From NCBI GenBank assembly GCA_004565275.1, contig SDOX01000047.1:52813-116812 (forward strand): DNA of 64,000 nt, written 5' to 3'. Of the stretch, positions 42,643-54,362 are shown in pieces (positions within the stretch are counted from its first letter, which is position 1; every line of letters starts with the position of its first letter). The notes under the pieces are model-generated. The model was given only the letters and a program-made list of their open reading frames with translations. It was not told the origin of the DNA and ran no database searches. This DNA is from Nannochloropsis salina CCMP1776 (lineage: Eukaryota; Sar; Eustigmatophyceae; Eustigmatales; Monodopsidaceae). Both the position numbers and the translations under genes were made by a program.

Positions 42643-44149
42643 TTACATGCCCACGCTGTCCGGTATGGGCACTTTGCCGCCCACCAGGATCTGTCGTGTA
42701 GCGTAGAAGAGGTTGACGATCGAGGGTTTCTCCGAGAGGTCGTTCCGTATCACTGTGGGAGGGCGCCAGGAAAGAGGATGGTGAGAAAGAGCTAGAGGAG
42801 GTCCTCGTGGCCACGAGGCAAGCGACCAGGACAAGGCATTCGGCAACCGTAACGATCCCCCCTTCATCCCTCCCCCGGCACGCACCTTTCTCGATCAGGT
42901 GCTCGTAGATCAGGCCCCGCGCGTTGACCCGGTAGACGGAGACGGCGTCGAAGTAGAGGCTGTCTGAGAGCGTGTCTACGCGAATCTGGAATCGCACTTC
43001 GATGCTCTGCCTGGCGGGGCACCAGCGAATGTTCAGGACCTCCACCAGCGGAGGCATGGGCATGAAGATCCTTGCCAGGCGCAGGGAGAAGTAGACCATC
43101 TGGTACATGAACTTGCCCGAGGCGTAGATGCGGGCGTGATCGCGCAGCCGCACGTCCTCCGTGTAGATGCTCAGGTCGGGCTCCCTCTCGAACAGAAGGG
43201 GCACATCCACACGCAGATGATCCAGGGCCTTGCCAAGATTGATCGTGAAGTTATCGTTCCGGTTGGGCTCCGGACCGTCCCCTTGCACCTGCGGGGAGGG
43301 GGGGGGCTGCTCGGTCATGGAGGGGAAGGCCTGACGGACCTCCCAGCGGGCGGCCCATGTCCCGCCCGGCTCAACCCTTTCATCTTCCCGCATAAGCGCC
43401 TTCCGTCCACCGTCTCCCAGAGTGACTGACGCCGAGGGAGGATCAACGTCCTCCTCCGCTCTTCTCCTGGTCCGTGACCACCGCCGGCCCTCCTCGCTCG
43501 GGTCTTCCTCGTCCTCCCCGTCCTCGACCCATGTCTCCCCCCCTTTCCTTCCACACAAAGGCCCCAGCTCCGAGTCCAAATGGAAGAAGCCGCTTTCCCC
43601 TTGACCTTCGCTGCAGCCACCGGCGCAGGCCAACAGCCCCGTTTCTGCCAGCGAGGGTTGAGTGATCTCCCCTGCCAAGGCGGAGGATACGACCCTGGGG
43701 GCTGCCCTCTGATAGAGGATAAAGGGGAAGGTGGTAGGAGTGGACGCTTGGCCCATGGAGGGGAAAAGAGAGCGCGAAGAGGCGGAGGAGGAGGAGAAGG
43801 AGAGGTCGGGGAGCCCCCACTGGGAGGGTGCAGGGACCAGGTGCTCCACCGCCGGCCCTACGACACCTTCGGAGGAAGACCGCAGCCACTTGCCGCCTGT
43901 GCCCACCACTCCGGACCTGCTCGCTCTGCCCCCTCTCCATAAAGTCGACGGGCGTCCCTCGCGCCGACCGATTTTCTCGCTGCCGAGTGCTGGTACCCGT
44001 CCCACCCCTGCTACCCCGCCATCCCTCCCTGCATGAGCCGCGCTGCTTCCCGCAGTGTTCGATGGGCGCATGAAATGAAATCCCTCCGTTTGTCTGGCCG
44101 TCAAGAGCATCACCAGGGCCAGCATGCCCTTCCCTGTTCCTGACACCAT
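42643..44149 (-). CDS. DUF2358 protein, probably plastid-targeted
   Basis: Exon 1 (42,896-44,149) and exon 2 (42,643-42,752) flank a 143-base intron (GTGCGTG donor, CTCCCACAG acceptor). The phases match and give EHLIEK-V-IRNDLSEKPSIVN, ending KVPIPDSVGM. The ATG at 44,147-44,149 gives MVSGTGKGMLALVMLLTARQ then TEGFHF, a signal peptide with a Gly-Phe step, the stramenopile plastid-import pattern; an earlier in-frame ATG (44,273-44,275) would add 42 polar residues and hide the signal. A long variable region follows. The C-terminal third is a DUF2358 domain (LFEREPDLSIYTEDVRLRDH, then YFSLRLARIFMPMPPLVEVL), an NTF2-like fold known from cyanobacteria and plastids with no assigned activity. Without splicing the ORF would run on to 42,389 through unrelated sequence. 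Confidence 0.8.
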
Positions 44150-45096
44150 TTGTGACGTGGAGCACTCATGTCTCATGCCTTCACTGCCTTTCTCCCCCGC
44201 ATCCTCGACGCCACTCCACTCCTGCTGGGCTTCATCTATTCTTCCTTTCCTACGTCGTGACCTGTGTAAGGCCATTTAAGGCTGATATGCTGCTTGTCGA
44301 TAGAAATTTCGTGGAAATTCGTGAGTATCAGAACGGGAGAGGAGGCGAGGAACACGGTGTCACAAAACGACCTTCTGAGTCACCCGCACATAAACCTCAA
44401 CCGTGTCTACTGCTGTCCGAAGTATGCGTGTGAATGAAAGAAGGATGGCATATGGACGGAGCACTGCCATTAAGATGCAGTGAGTAAAATGAAGTGCACT
44501 AACACTCCCACCGCGCGATCTGACCGAGGCGTCAGAGAGCAAATGTTTCAGGATTCAGGCGGAGACCCCTCACACCAAAGAGGCTTCTAGGCCACCACCC
44601 GCCATCCCACTCGTCCCCCGGGCTGTCACATGGAACGAATTACAGTCTGCGAAGGCCGCGGCGCAGGGGAGCCTTCCTTACAAGTGCATACGGCCTGTGA
44701 GGTGGCGGCTTGAAGGGATGGCGAGCCTCTCGGAAACGTTCTGGGTGGCCGGGCTTGTCAACCTGCTCGACGCTCGCACATAAGTTTCCCGCGGCCGCAC
44801 TTAGCAAGTCGTGAGTCGCTTCTCATGAGGGCATCCTTTGTGGTAACATCGCGTCGGATTTTTATACGGTATTCCAAGCGTTATAAAAAGAAAAAATTTA
44901 AAAATGCGTCGTGGGGTATTTAGTACGCTCTATCTCCTTCACAGGTAGAGGAAGATGAAGAAGGGATGAAAATAAAAAAAAACATGAGTTGTAACTTCTT
45001 TTTTTATCACAGTACCAAACATGTCGTGGCCTCAACCCTGGGGGCAGTTGGTTGTCAATCCTGGAGACAATTGCACGTAGGCGCACCTCCACTGAT
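44150..45096. promoter_or_regulatory. Divergent promoter region, DUF2358 / DENN
   Basis: About 950 bases between two divergent genes. 44,860-45,010 is AT-rich with A- and T-runs. No ORF or RNA gene is supported. Confidence 0.35.
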
Positions 45097-47513
45097 ATGT
45101 CAAACCCAGACCCTATGCCGCCTACGCCTTTCCCGTTGAGCAGCGGGCGCACGTGGCATGCCGCTGCTGGGGCTGCCGCTGCTGCTGCCTCTGCCGCAGC
45201 TGTTGCTAACCCGCTTGTATCAGCCAGGGAAGGGAAGGCTGGCGAGGATTCGGGACCTGGGTTGGTAGTCCATCACATTGTTCTGAGTGAATTCGACATC
45301 GTCACTGGCTCGACTGTCCGGTGCCAGTATCCTCGACCTGTGCCAGGCGAGTCGCCGGACAGCCTGGCGGAGAAGATGCTGCCGGAGGGAGCACACAGCC
45401 ACGCAGAGAATGAAACCTGGTTCTTTTTCAACCGAGGGTCTTTGACCTGGGACGAGCAGGAGGCGGCAGAGGAGGTGGGGCACACGACGGAGGACAGGGC
45501 CGGAGAACAAAACGGCCGTGTGGACGGGGAAAGCATGAACATTGTTTCGCCAGCTCCGCCGTTCCTTTACGGCTACAGCATTGTCAAGACCCAACGCGAT
45601 CCCCATGCACGTCGGGGGGCTTGGGTGAAGGCGCTGGCATTGGTCTCCCCGCTGCCCATTTTGGAGGCCCTCCGCCCGGCCATGGCCCTGGCTCTGGATG
45701 AATGCTTCTCTCAGGAGTTTCGCCCTGCACCAGTACCCGCGCGACCACCCGAAGCGCCCCCCCCCCCCCTCTCTCCCTCTTCCGGAGGCGAAGACGCCCT
45801 CCTCCAGGTCATGCGCCGCCTCTTTCACCGACTCAACGCCCTCGACCTCCGGCAAATCCCGCGTCCCACCCTGCTCGAGCGCCAGCTCATGCGTCGGGGA
45901 GTCTGCACACCCGTCGTCCCCGCAGCAGGTTCCACTTGGCCCGACTCGGTCTACCACCCCTCTCACCCGGCCTGGAGGAGGCAGGTCTCCTTGCCTTGGG
46001 CGGACCTTCCTCAGGGGCTTCAGGCGGTGGGAGGGGCCCGGGAGGAGGAGACAGGCCGGACGAGCCCTGCACCGACCCACCCTCAGCCCCACCCTCCGCG
46101 GCCCCCCGAGCCCGCCACCCTCTCCCTCGCCTTCTCTCTTCCCCGCTATTCGGACGAGGCCGGTCGCCCCTCCCTTGCCTGGCTGCTCCGGCGCTTTCCC
46201 GACGACCTGATGCGGATCTACCAGGCCCTCCTTCTGGGGAATCGCCTCCTCTTCCTGACCGTCTCGGAGCCAGCCGCCTCCGCCTGCCGCGCCGTCCTCT
46301 CCTCCCTCCTCCTGCTTTCCCCCCCCTTCCTCGGCCTACTCCGCCGGGCCTTCCCCTACGTCAGCCTGGCCGACCTGAGCTTCCTCCAGCTCCCTTCGCC
46401 TCCCACCGCTCACTCTGTCAGCGACAAGGGGGCTCTCGGCCTGGCGCGGGGGTATGTGGCGGGCGCCACCAACCCCGTGTTCGCCAGGCGCGAGGAGTGG
46501 TGGGACCTCCTGTGCGACCTGGACCGCGGCCGCTGCTTCCTGCCGGGGGAGGCACGAGGAGGGGAGGGAGAGGGTGACGGAGGCACGTTGGGAGGGAGGG
46601 GGGCAGGACGGGAGGGGGGTAAAGGCGGAGTGTGCGAGTATTTGGAGGGAGAGCTGCTGTCGGGGGAACTCGATGCCGCCTTTTCGGCGCACTTGCGAGC
46701 GACCATGGCGGCAGCGTATAGCGCGGCATTGCGGATGCCTTCAGGAAGCAGAGAGGTGGAGGGAGGAGGAGGAGCAAGGGAAGGGGCAGGGAGGGATGGA
46801 GGGGGGCTAGAGGAGTACCTCCGGGTCGCTTTTACCGCGCACACCCAGGCACTCGTGGTGCTGGCGGAGGAGGGGGGGTCGCTAGCGCTCACCAAGCGGT
46901 CGCGAGAAGTGGTGGGGCGGATGGCGATGGCTCAGAGCCACCGGGTGCAGAGGATGCGGCAGTGGATGGCGGAGGCGATCCGGGGAAAAGTCAAGGTAAG
47001 GGGGCGGGACGGGAAAGGGAGGGAAGTCGGCCGCAGGAGGATTCGGCACACGCCCGCCCCAGCCTCTCCCCTTCTCACGTACTCAGCTTCCACCCCTCGC
47101 TGCAACAGCTCGTGATGGACCCCTGGGTCGGGCTGGCCTCCCTCCGCGTCCCTCTTGCCGCCCTGCGGTCCCACTGCCACCTTTTGGAGCTGGCCCCGTC
47201 CCTCTCCGAGACCGAGGTCGAGGGCATCCTCAGCGACCTGAATCAAGCCCTGCAGGACCCCTCGGCCGCCCTCGCCTTCCTCGCCGCTACTCCCGAGCAT
47301 AGCCACTACGATAAGCGGGTGGTGGGAGGGGCGGGAGCCTTCCACGTGGTGGGCGCTGCCTTATTCCACCCCTCTCAGAACTGCAGGTTTTATGCCTGTC
47401 TCATCTTGCATAGATTGGAGCTGTGCCCAGCCTCAAGGCCGGTCATGGAGTCTCTGAACGGGATGGTGCGTCTGGCCTACCGGCGAGTTTGGCGGGAGAT
47501 GACATCTGGGTGA
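45097..47513 (+). CDS. AFI1/SPA-type DENN-domain protein
   Basis: Exons 45,097-46,995 and 47,109-47,513 are joined in phase 0 (GTAAGG donor, GCTGCAACAG acceptor), giving IRGKVK-LVMDPWVGLASLRV; about 767 residues. The start is ATG 45,097 (MSNPDPMPPTPFPLSSGRTW), the first in frame. After an Ala-rich stretch, the upstream DENN module begins VVHHIVLSEFDIVTGSTVRC, then LAEKMLPEGAHSHAENETWF, the Afi1/AVL9-like signature. LYGYSIVKTQRDPHARRGAW follows. The central part has the SPA-type core (IYQALLLGNRLLFLTVSEPA), and the C-terminal part ends in SLNGMVRLAYRRVWREM. In yeast Afi1 docks the Arf3 GTPase at sites of polarised growth, and related DENN proteins are Rab exchange factors; a vesicle-trafficking role here is inference. 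GGGA/GAGG repeats interrupt the middle (46,555-46,625 and 46,750-46,805). Confidence 0.78.
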
Positions 47514-47980
47514 AAGAGGGGTGTGGGAAGAGGGCGGGGCGTGGAGGAGGGTGTGGTGAAACCCTGTTTGCGTAGGCCTGCAGGCATTAGAAGCCAGCGG
47601 CAGTCGGGGTGATCGATCCCGGGCCAGCCTCGTAGGGGTACGGGGGGGCTTAATGCTTGGGATGGGTTTTGGAAAACAATGGAGCGCACTCGTCCTAATG
47701 CAATCCTCTCATATGTGCCTTGTACAGAAAGTAAAGTAAATTGCAGGCCAACATCGCGTTGTCGCCTTCAATTTTTATTTTAGATGTGTGACATGAAACG
47801 ATGATGGGAAAATGGAGCTATTCCCCATCAAAATATGCACCCATAAATCGATTTGCCATTTCATATAGAGAGAAAAGGCTCCACATCGAGTTCTGAACAC
47901 CCAGAAAAGACCTTCCCCTTCCTGTATGCAATCATCCTTTCCTGCGCTCCACTCCAGAGAGTTTCCCTTTCATCATTCCC
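47514..47980. other. Convergent spacer, DENN / MYB3R
   Basis: AT-richer 3' flank of two convergent genes. No ORF or repeat recognised. Confidence 0.4.
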
Positions 47981-49493
47981 TTACGAGACAAACAAGCCCC
48001 GCCGCACCGCCGAGGTCAGAGCCTCTACCAGGCAGGCCCTGTCCCCCGCGTCCTGCAAGTCCAGCTTGGCAAAGCCTCCGCCCAAGATCCCTTCCACGTA
48101 GTTGACGGCGGCTCGGTTGGACTGTACGGTCGCCGAGACTGCTTGCTGCAGCAGCTCTCTTCGGCCGGGGTCTGTCTCTGCGTGCAAGGCATCCTGGAGG
48201 AGGATCATGACCTGGCTCATATGGGTATCGGGGCTCGGGGGAGGACACGGGTGGAAAGAGGAAGAGCAGGGCGGCGCCGAAAGGGCCAGAGCGGGATGTG
48301 AGGTGGAGGAGGACGAGGAGGGGATGGCCGGGCCTTGCGAGGTGTCGGAGGCAAGCACGGGCCTATTGGGTGCCTCAGCCAACCTGCGAGCCGCCAACTC
48401 CTCCCAGGAGCCTCCTTTCTGCTGTACCAACTTGGCGCGCCTCAGGGCCTGCCGGAGGTCGGAGTCCGGTTGATATTTAGCCGCCTCTCTTTTCAGCCCC
48501 GCGGTGAGGCGTCGGTGGAGCTTCTGGCGATTGATGTGCGCGAGGGACGGAGAGTAAGCCGCTGGGTCCCGGACACGGAGGACGGCGATGATATGGGCGA
48601 GAATGTCGTCCACATTAACCTCCTCCTTGCGAAACGAAGCGCAAAAATTGCCGATAACTTTCTTTTCAAATTTTAGGTCCCAGTGTGGCGGGGCAACGAA
48701 GGAGCGCTCTTGAGCCCGGCGTGCGCTGTACCAGCGATTTTTGATAGAATTCTCCGGCCTGAGATATTGAAAAATCATGTGAGTCTGGAAAGTGACGGAT
48801 CTTTCTTTGGGGGGGAACAGTCATGCATACTACCATGCCAAGTCGCCAGGAATTGATGATGATCCCCCTCTACCCAGACCTTGAGGAGCACACGTACCTT
48901 CCTGGAAGAAGCTTGGCTATTTTCGCCCAGGCGTTCCCGTAAAGCCTGCGGCCTTCGGCAAGGACCTTGTCCTCTTCCTCCGTCCAGTAGTGCTTGCTGA
49001 TGGCCGGGTCCAAGTGGTTCAACCACCGGTCTCGGCACTGCTTCCCTAGCCTCCCTTCTAAGCGGAGGGCGATCTCTTTCCACTCGGTCACCCCGTTCTG
49101 CCGGCATACGACTATGATATCGTCCTCTTCCTGTGTCCAGGGCCCTTTGACCAGGCCTGGACGCAAAACTTTTTGCCACCGATGCGAGCATTGGATAGCC
49201 GAGCGTTGCGAGTGCAGAAACTGCGTCGATATTGTGTCCCAGTTGCACTCTCCAACCGCTGTAACTCCCTTTCGAAGTTGCTCGTCTTCTTTGCTTGTCC
49301 ATTTTCCGCCAAGCTTTAAGGCAGTGGGGTGAATGGACTTAAGATCCGCTGATTTAGTCTCCATGTCGCTCCCCGACCCCGGGCCCATGCTCTCACTGGT
49401 GCTGCAGAGCCCAGCCTTCACGTTGTTGCTGTCACTGTTATTGCTGCTGCTGCTATTTAGACTGCTGGCACTAGTTGTACTTGCCATACTCAT
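47981..49493 (-). CDS. Three-repeat MYB transcription factor (MYB3R type)
   Basis: Exons 48,898-49,493 and 47,981-48,758 are joined across a 139-base intron (GTACGTG donor, ATATCTCAG acceptor) with AG+G completing Arg, giving LLPGR-PENSIKNRWYSARR; 457 residues. Three MYB repeats are visible: R1 GGKWTSKEDEQLRKGV with NWDTISTQFLHSQRSAIQCSH; R2 KGPWTQEEDDIIVVCRQNG with WKEIALRLEGRLGKQCRDRW; R3 KHYWTEEEDKVLAEGRRLYG with WAKIAKLLPGRPENSIKNRW. The regularly spaced tryptophans and the NxIKNRW recognition helix fit c-Myb/MYB3R proteins, which control G2/M genes in plants and animals. The intron falls inside the third repeat. The C-terminal half has helical segments and a Ser/Pro linker. The start used is ATG 49,491-49,493, but an upstream exon may exist at about 49,958-50,174. 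Confidence 0.9.
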
Positions 49494-49957
49494 TTCTCGC
49501 TTGAGCGTCGCCGCCGGGCAGAGGGTCGCAGTCGAAGATGCGGGAGGTCTGTGCGCCGCGGGCCATTTGCTCTGCCTATCACCAGCCCCAGAGGGAGCAG
49601 GGCGGAGCGACTCTTCATTCAGCTTGCGCGGAGTGAGCTAGTAAATGTAATCAAGGAAAGAGTATAGGTATTAAATGATGAGGAAAGGGCTCCAGAATTG
49701 GCGCAGGAAGATAACTTATGAATAAAAGGTGCTCTACTCGTTGGACTTTGTGAGCTTAAGCAACAGCGTGCGAACACAGGATACGTCGTGGGACAGAGAT
49801 GCTAGTGAAGTCGCTGAGCGAAGAAACAAACAATTCACTTGAAATTATACGATGGAAGTCTTTCTCTTGGTGAGGAATGTACAACGGAATTGCGATGAGG
49901 CTCGCCGTCGATGAACAAAGAAAAAGTTACATTTCATCTAAGTACTTACCATTCTAA

Positions 49958-50174
49958 GGGAGGATAGCATGTTGGCTGCATCCATTTCTTTTTCCATGCG
50001 ACTGTCGCAGCTGCTGTCTGAAAGGTAGTCGTCTTCATCGTTCATTGAGACTATAATGGAGGACGCTGACGAAGCTTTGGTAGTAGAAGTGGAGTCGCAC
50101 ATGGAAGGCCGCACCTTATGATAAAAACAGATTTGCCACAAACGCCGTGGTTGCAGATTTGTACATGAGTTCAA
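49958..50174 (-). other. Possible 5' exon upstream of the MYB gene
   Basis: An open minus-strand stretch reads MCDSTSTTKASSASSIIVSM then NDEDDYLSDSSCDSRMEKEM. It ends at a near-consensus donor (AATG then GTAAGTACT, about 49,957). Its acidic, Ser-rich composition would suit an N-terminal extension of the MYB factor, 460 bases downstream. I could not settle on an acceptor that enters the MYB frame, so it may be a separate transcript or a UTR exon. Confidence 0.3.
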
Positions 50175-52671
50175 AAAAAGTGTAGTTTACAAAATGGATA
50201 TGTGGACGCATCTAGCCCTACAGACAGGTAAGATCGCCTCTTGCACCGTACAAAACCGCACACCAAGATAAGAATATAGCGGCTCAAAGAAAGTTGTGCA
50301 GCTTTCAGACGATGTTCCACCGACGAAACTCACTATCAAACAACTCAATGCCCTTTATAAAATTGAATGTCCACAGAGTAGATAGCAGAATACACAAAGC
50401 ATAAAACGCGCAACGATCTTACCAGCGCGTGGAAGCGTTGTCGTTTCTCCTTACTTCGGGTGCCGATTCGTTTTCAAATTGAAATATGAAACGCATCTTC
50501 AAATTTCTGGTCGCCCGCGAGTCAAAGCTCAGCCAACAAAAAGAGCTCTTCATCGCCTTCGAACCGTAGCACAGCTAACAAAAGTTACATTAACGTCTAC
50601 CGTACAATATGCTATGGAACATAATCAAAATAATTGTGTGATTGTGCAGGTTTCATAATCAATAACGAGGGCGGAAAGAAGCATTACTGTTCTCGTTCAA
50701 ATGTGAACCCCTTCAGGAGTCCCTATTGCCACAGTCAGAGGCACGAAACGGTCGGACTTTACGTACACAGAGTACATGTTTCGTTCTGAGCTGTAAGGTA
50801 TGAACTTAAATCACCTCAATTCATTGAGGTCTTGACGACAGATAGATGCTGCTCTTAAGTCTTGACTGAGTGTGTATTTTATCGTCTGATGGAGGGGAAG
50901 GAACACCGATCTGTCTGTTCAACTACTACCAGACTCCAACGTACAACCTCTTTTGCGTCGAAATATCGAGGAAAAAGTTAGATTTTTAAGTTTTCAGAAT
51001 GATCATGCTATCAAAGAAAAAGCCCAGGCTTTCATCTTTGGGTTCTCGGACCATGTGTTATTCTCTCCTGATGTAATTCCTGCAGCAAAGTACTCCAATT
51101 AACCCAGCCATGCGTCCCAAAAAGATGTTCTAATCCTCTTGCAAGGTTTGTTGCTTTATATGTAATGAAGTCAAAGACTTTAGTCGCAGGTGAATGCATG
51201 GTCATCTTTAAATTACCGTAAATAGATATTATGTCTCGCCATAACATGTACCATAGGTCCGCGATCCAACAAAAATGTTGAAGCCGAAAGTCACTTCGAG
51301 TAAGCATGATTGACATAGATCTCAAACGAATTGAATACCTTCCTTCGAAGGTTATATGCGCGCTTTGAATATTTTTTACCTGGATACAATATACGTCGGC
51401 CGTGGTACGTCCATGAAAATTTTCACTATACGTCCCGTATCCTCGAATAAAGGAGATCCAATAAGGAGGGGTCAATCCCCAACAAGAATTCACCTGCTAA
51501 GCTTAGTCGAACAAACCCTAAGACATCACTCCGCTTTTCTGAATCGTCACTCTGGTGGGGCACGTCGTTCCCCTCTTCTGACCGAAACTACATTTAAATG
51601 AAATGAAAAAGCATATCCTGCTCATTATATTCGTAAAATATATCTTACATATATATCTAATTGGCTATAAATTTTGAAGAAGGAAAGATTTTTTGAGCGC
51701 AATTCAAACGAATTTCAAGGAAGTTAATCACAAATTCATATTTTAAAAAAGGAACAAAAGAGCATATGGTAGAAAAAGAGGGAGCAATTTTCGTCAGGAA
51801 AAGGAGAAAAGGGTATCGATGAATCACGTCAACATCTTGGGACAAGCTGAAAGTGTGTATAGTATGCTACGGCGACTTCCGATAACGGAGAAAGGATTGT
51901 CTTGGGAGCGGACGCTTGATCCACCTAATATACGCACTGTCCTCTGATTGAGGTCTGGGGTAACTCTCCTTCCCATCCCGTGGTGCCTGGGCGGAGACTT
52001 GACTGCCACAGGGTCAGCGGCAACCGCGAAATGCATATCCTGTGTAATATTTTTGAAGTCATCGCATCGTGAAATTGGCTCTTCTGCCACGGAAGTAAAC
52101 ATGCAGGTTTGGAGCCGGGGCGTTTTATCACCTCCTCTCTCCGCCCGGGCGCGATAGCCACATACCCCGCCAAGTTGACGAGCATTCATGCAAGCAAAAA
52201 AAGAAAAGAATTCATACAAACGTTCAAGAAGGTGGCGGACGCTTTGGGCTATTGCCAATAAGTTTTGCCAAAATTCGGCTCCTGTGTTTGTTTAGGGTTT
52301 TAAGGTGGTCGCCGTGTACTAGTACGGGCTGAACGCAAAGCAAAGGAATTGACCGTGCTATGTACCTGATCATCACATATTAAACCGTGGCAGAACGCGT
52401 TTCCGACAATATTTAGCTTTATCCACAGACTCACACTCTGAATTATCCGCCAGACACAAAAATCAGATGCACGAATTAAAGAGAAGTACGCCTCGGGTGT
52501 GCGATCTCTGACGAGCTTTGTCTTGAAGACACAGGAAGAGACCTCTTCGCCCTATGATAAGTAGAACTGGGCGAGGTTTTGAGGGGGGATGGTGTGACTC
52601 GTGGCCGTGATGAAGAGATACGCTACAAATTTATGAAGCACTGAATCCGAACGCTTCGCTCCACATTTTGT
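50175..52671. other. AT-rich gene-poor island
   Basis: About 2.5 kb of AT-richer DNA, with A/T-rich words such as ATATATCT near 51,650. It lies between the MYB and LENG1-like genes, which diverge from it. The only long ORFs are 51,032-51,493 (153 codons, minus) and 51,824-52,258 (144 codons, minus); neither matches a family I know or starts with a convincing context. No terminal repeats, target-site duplications or transposase motifs were seen. Confidence 0.5.
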
Positions 52672-54362
52672 ATGGCCTCCAGGCCCGGTCGGTCCCTTTC
52701 CAATCTCCTCCTCAATCGTTTTCCATCTCGATACTCAGGACGCCTGATCATCCTCCCTAAGAAAACCTGGCATGTTTGGAACCAGGACAACCGGGAACGC
52801 GTGCTGCGGGACGAGCGCTTGCACCGTGAGGAGGAAGCAAAGCAGGCGGAGAAGCAGAGGTGAGGGCTGATTGGGAGCTTGCTGATGGCGCAGTTGTTAG
52901 GATTAGGAGTGTCTTAGTGGTCCTGGAAGGCGTAGCATATCTCCTTAGGAGATGTTTGAGCCTGGTATCGGAAGAGAAAATAACGCGAGTGCGCGATGTT
53001 GTTTACCTCTCAGAGATGTGGCCCGCCAGGACCGGCTCGAGATGTTGCGAGCACGCAAGCGCCAGAGAGACGAAGGAGAGGATGCCGACGTCTCGCACTT
53101 TGAAGCGACCTCGGCATCTGAGATGGGAGGGGGTGGGGTGGGCGCCTTGGCGCTAGGAGCTTCACGAGGGCTGGACAATGAGGGGCTGTGCATCCCGGCT
53201 GCCAAGTCCGGCTACGTGGAGGGCGCGAACCACCAAGGACATGTGCACCTCTTCGGGCAAGTGGCGGAACACTTAGGTGGGTGGGATTCGCCATTAGGGG
53301 CCTGGGAGGCGGGAGGCGAGGGCCTGGGAGAGTCGGCGGGCGAGCAGGAAGGCGCCCCTTGGGCCCCGCCATGCCACCACGCTGACCGTCACGTCTGCCC
53401 TCCTTCCTACACACGTAGCCAAGCAAGCGGGCAATAAGGACTACGTGCGGGAGCGTGCCGCACAGGAGCTCCGGAAGAAGCGGGCGGAGGGCGTGGCCCC
53501 CTGGGGCTTCGACGACGTGAAGCCGGCGCGGCAGTGGTACGAGCAGGGCGAGCCTGCGGGCCAGGGGCAGGGACCTCGCGGCCCCTCCGCTCCTGACGAA
53601 GGGGGTAAGCAAGGCGAGGGGGGAAGGGACGAGAAGGCGGAGCGGCGACGGCGACGGTCGGAGCGAGACAGGCTCTCGGCCGATCCCGTGTCCGCCTTCC
53701 TGAAGACGCCGGGAAGCGCGCGAGCCCTACCGAGCCCCGGGGCCCGCCCCTCCCGCTTCAGTCCGTCGTATCAATCGCTTCGGATGGCCGTCACCGCAGG
53801 CAAGCAGGAGGGGCGAGGGGCGAAGCCTGACGTTGACAAGGTGTCCTTCCCCTCGGCCTCCTTGATCTCGTCCTCCCTTTCCTCTGGAGACGAGAGGAAG
53901 GCCAGTGGTAGAGGCGAGGCAGGGAGGAGAGAGAAGAGACAGGTCCGAGGCAAGAAGGAGTCGGCGGCCAAGGACAGGAAATCCAAGAAAGCGTGGAAGG
54001 AAAGGAAGAGAGAGAAGAAAAGAAAGGAGAAGAGAAGCTCGAAAGAGGAGAAAAGGCAGCCCGAAAATTGTGCTCTTGAAGAGAAGAAGGACTCTCGACT
54101 GGCTCGCTCCCGCGGTGACGAGGGACCTCAAGTGTCTGGACAGGCGTCTTCTACACCTTCCTACTCTTCGGAGCTGCACCTTCTTCGGCAACGCCGCCTG
54201 GAAAGGGAACGAGAGGAGCACTGCAAGGCCGTGCAGCTGCTTGCGGCGCGTCAGCGTGCGGGTCTGTCCTACCCGACAGCCGCCTCACCGTGGCTCGATC
54301 AGCCCGACGTGGAGATGGACGACAGAAAACGGGAGTACAACAGTCGTTTTTACTCACGCTGA
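52672..54362 (+). CDS. LENG1: LENG1/CIR-N domain protein
   Basis: Three exons (52,672-52,859; 53,014-53,276; 53,419-54,362) with GTGAGG and GTGGGT donors and CAG/TAG acceptors; all phases agree, giving 464 residues. The N-terminal CIR signature is LIILPKKTWHVWNQDNRERV, equivalent to human LENG1 NILPKKSWHVRN-DN-ARV, followed by a charged helix (RDERLHREEEAKQAEKQR then RDVARQDRLEMLRARKRQRD). The second conserved block bridges exons 2 and 3: HVHLFGQVAEHLAKQAGNKD. The C-terminus keeps the family pattern: LRQRRLEREREEHCKAVQLL and finally MDDRKREYNSRFYSR. CIR-N proteins associate with splicing factors; a spliceosome-linked nuclear role is inferred. The protein is about 180 residues longer than human LENG1 because of a Lys/Ser/Arg-rich insertion at 53,880-54,070. 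An alternative start closer to the CIR motif is not available as ATG. Confidence 0.88.

Noticed and set aside
51032-51493. 153-codon minus-strand ORF in the AT-rich island
   Set aside because: Composition is somewhat protein-like, but there is no recognised domain, no codon-usage match to the GC-rich genes, and no supporting splice or promoter signals. Kept only as part of the gene-poor region.
51824-52258. 144-codon minus-strand ORF
   Set aside because: No family recognised, overlapping open frames on the same and the opposite strand, and no promoter context.
50175-52671. Possible transposon or retroelement remnant
   Set aside because: No terminal repeats, transposase, reverse transcriptase, integrase or target duplication could be seen.
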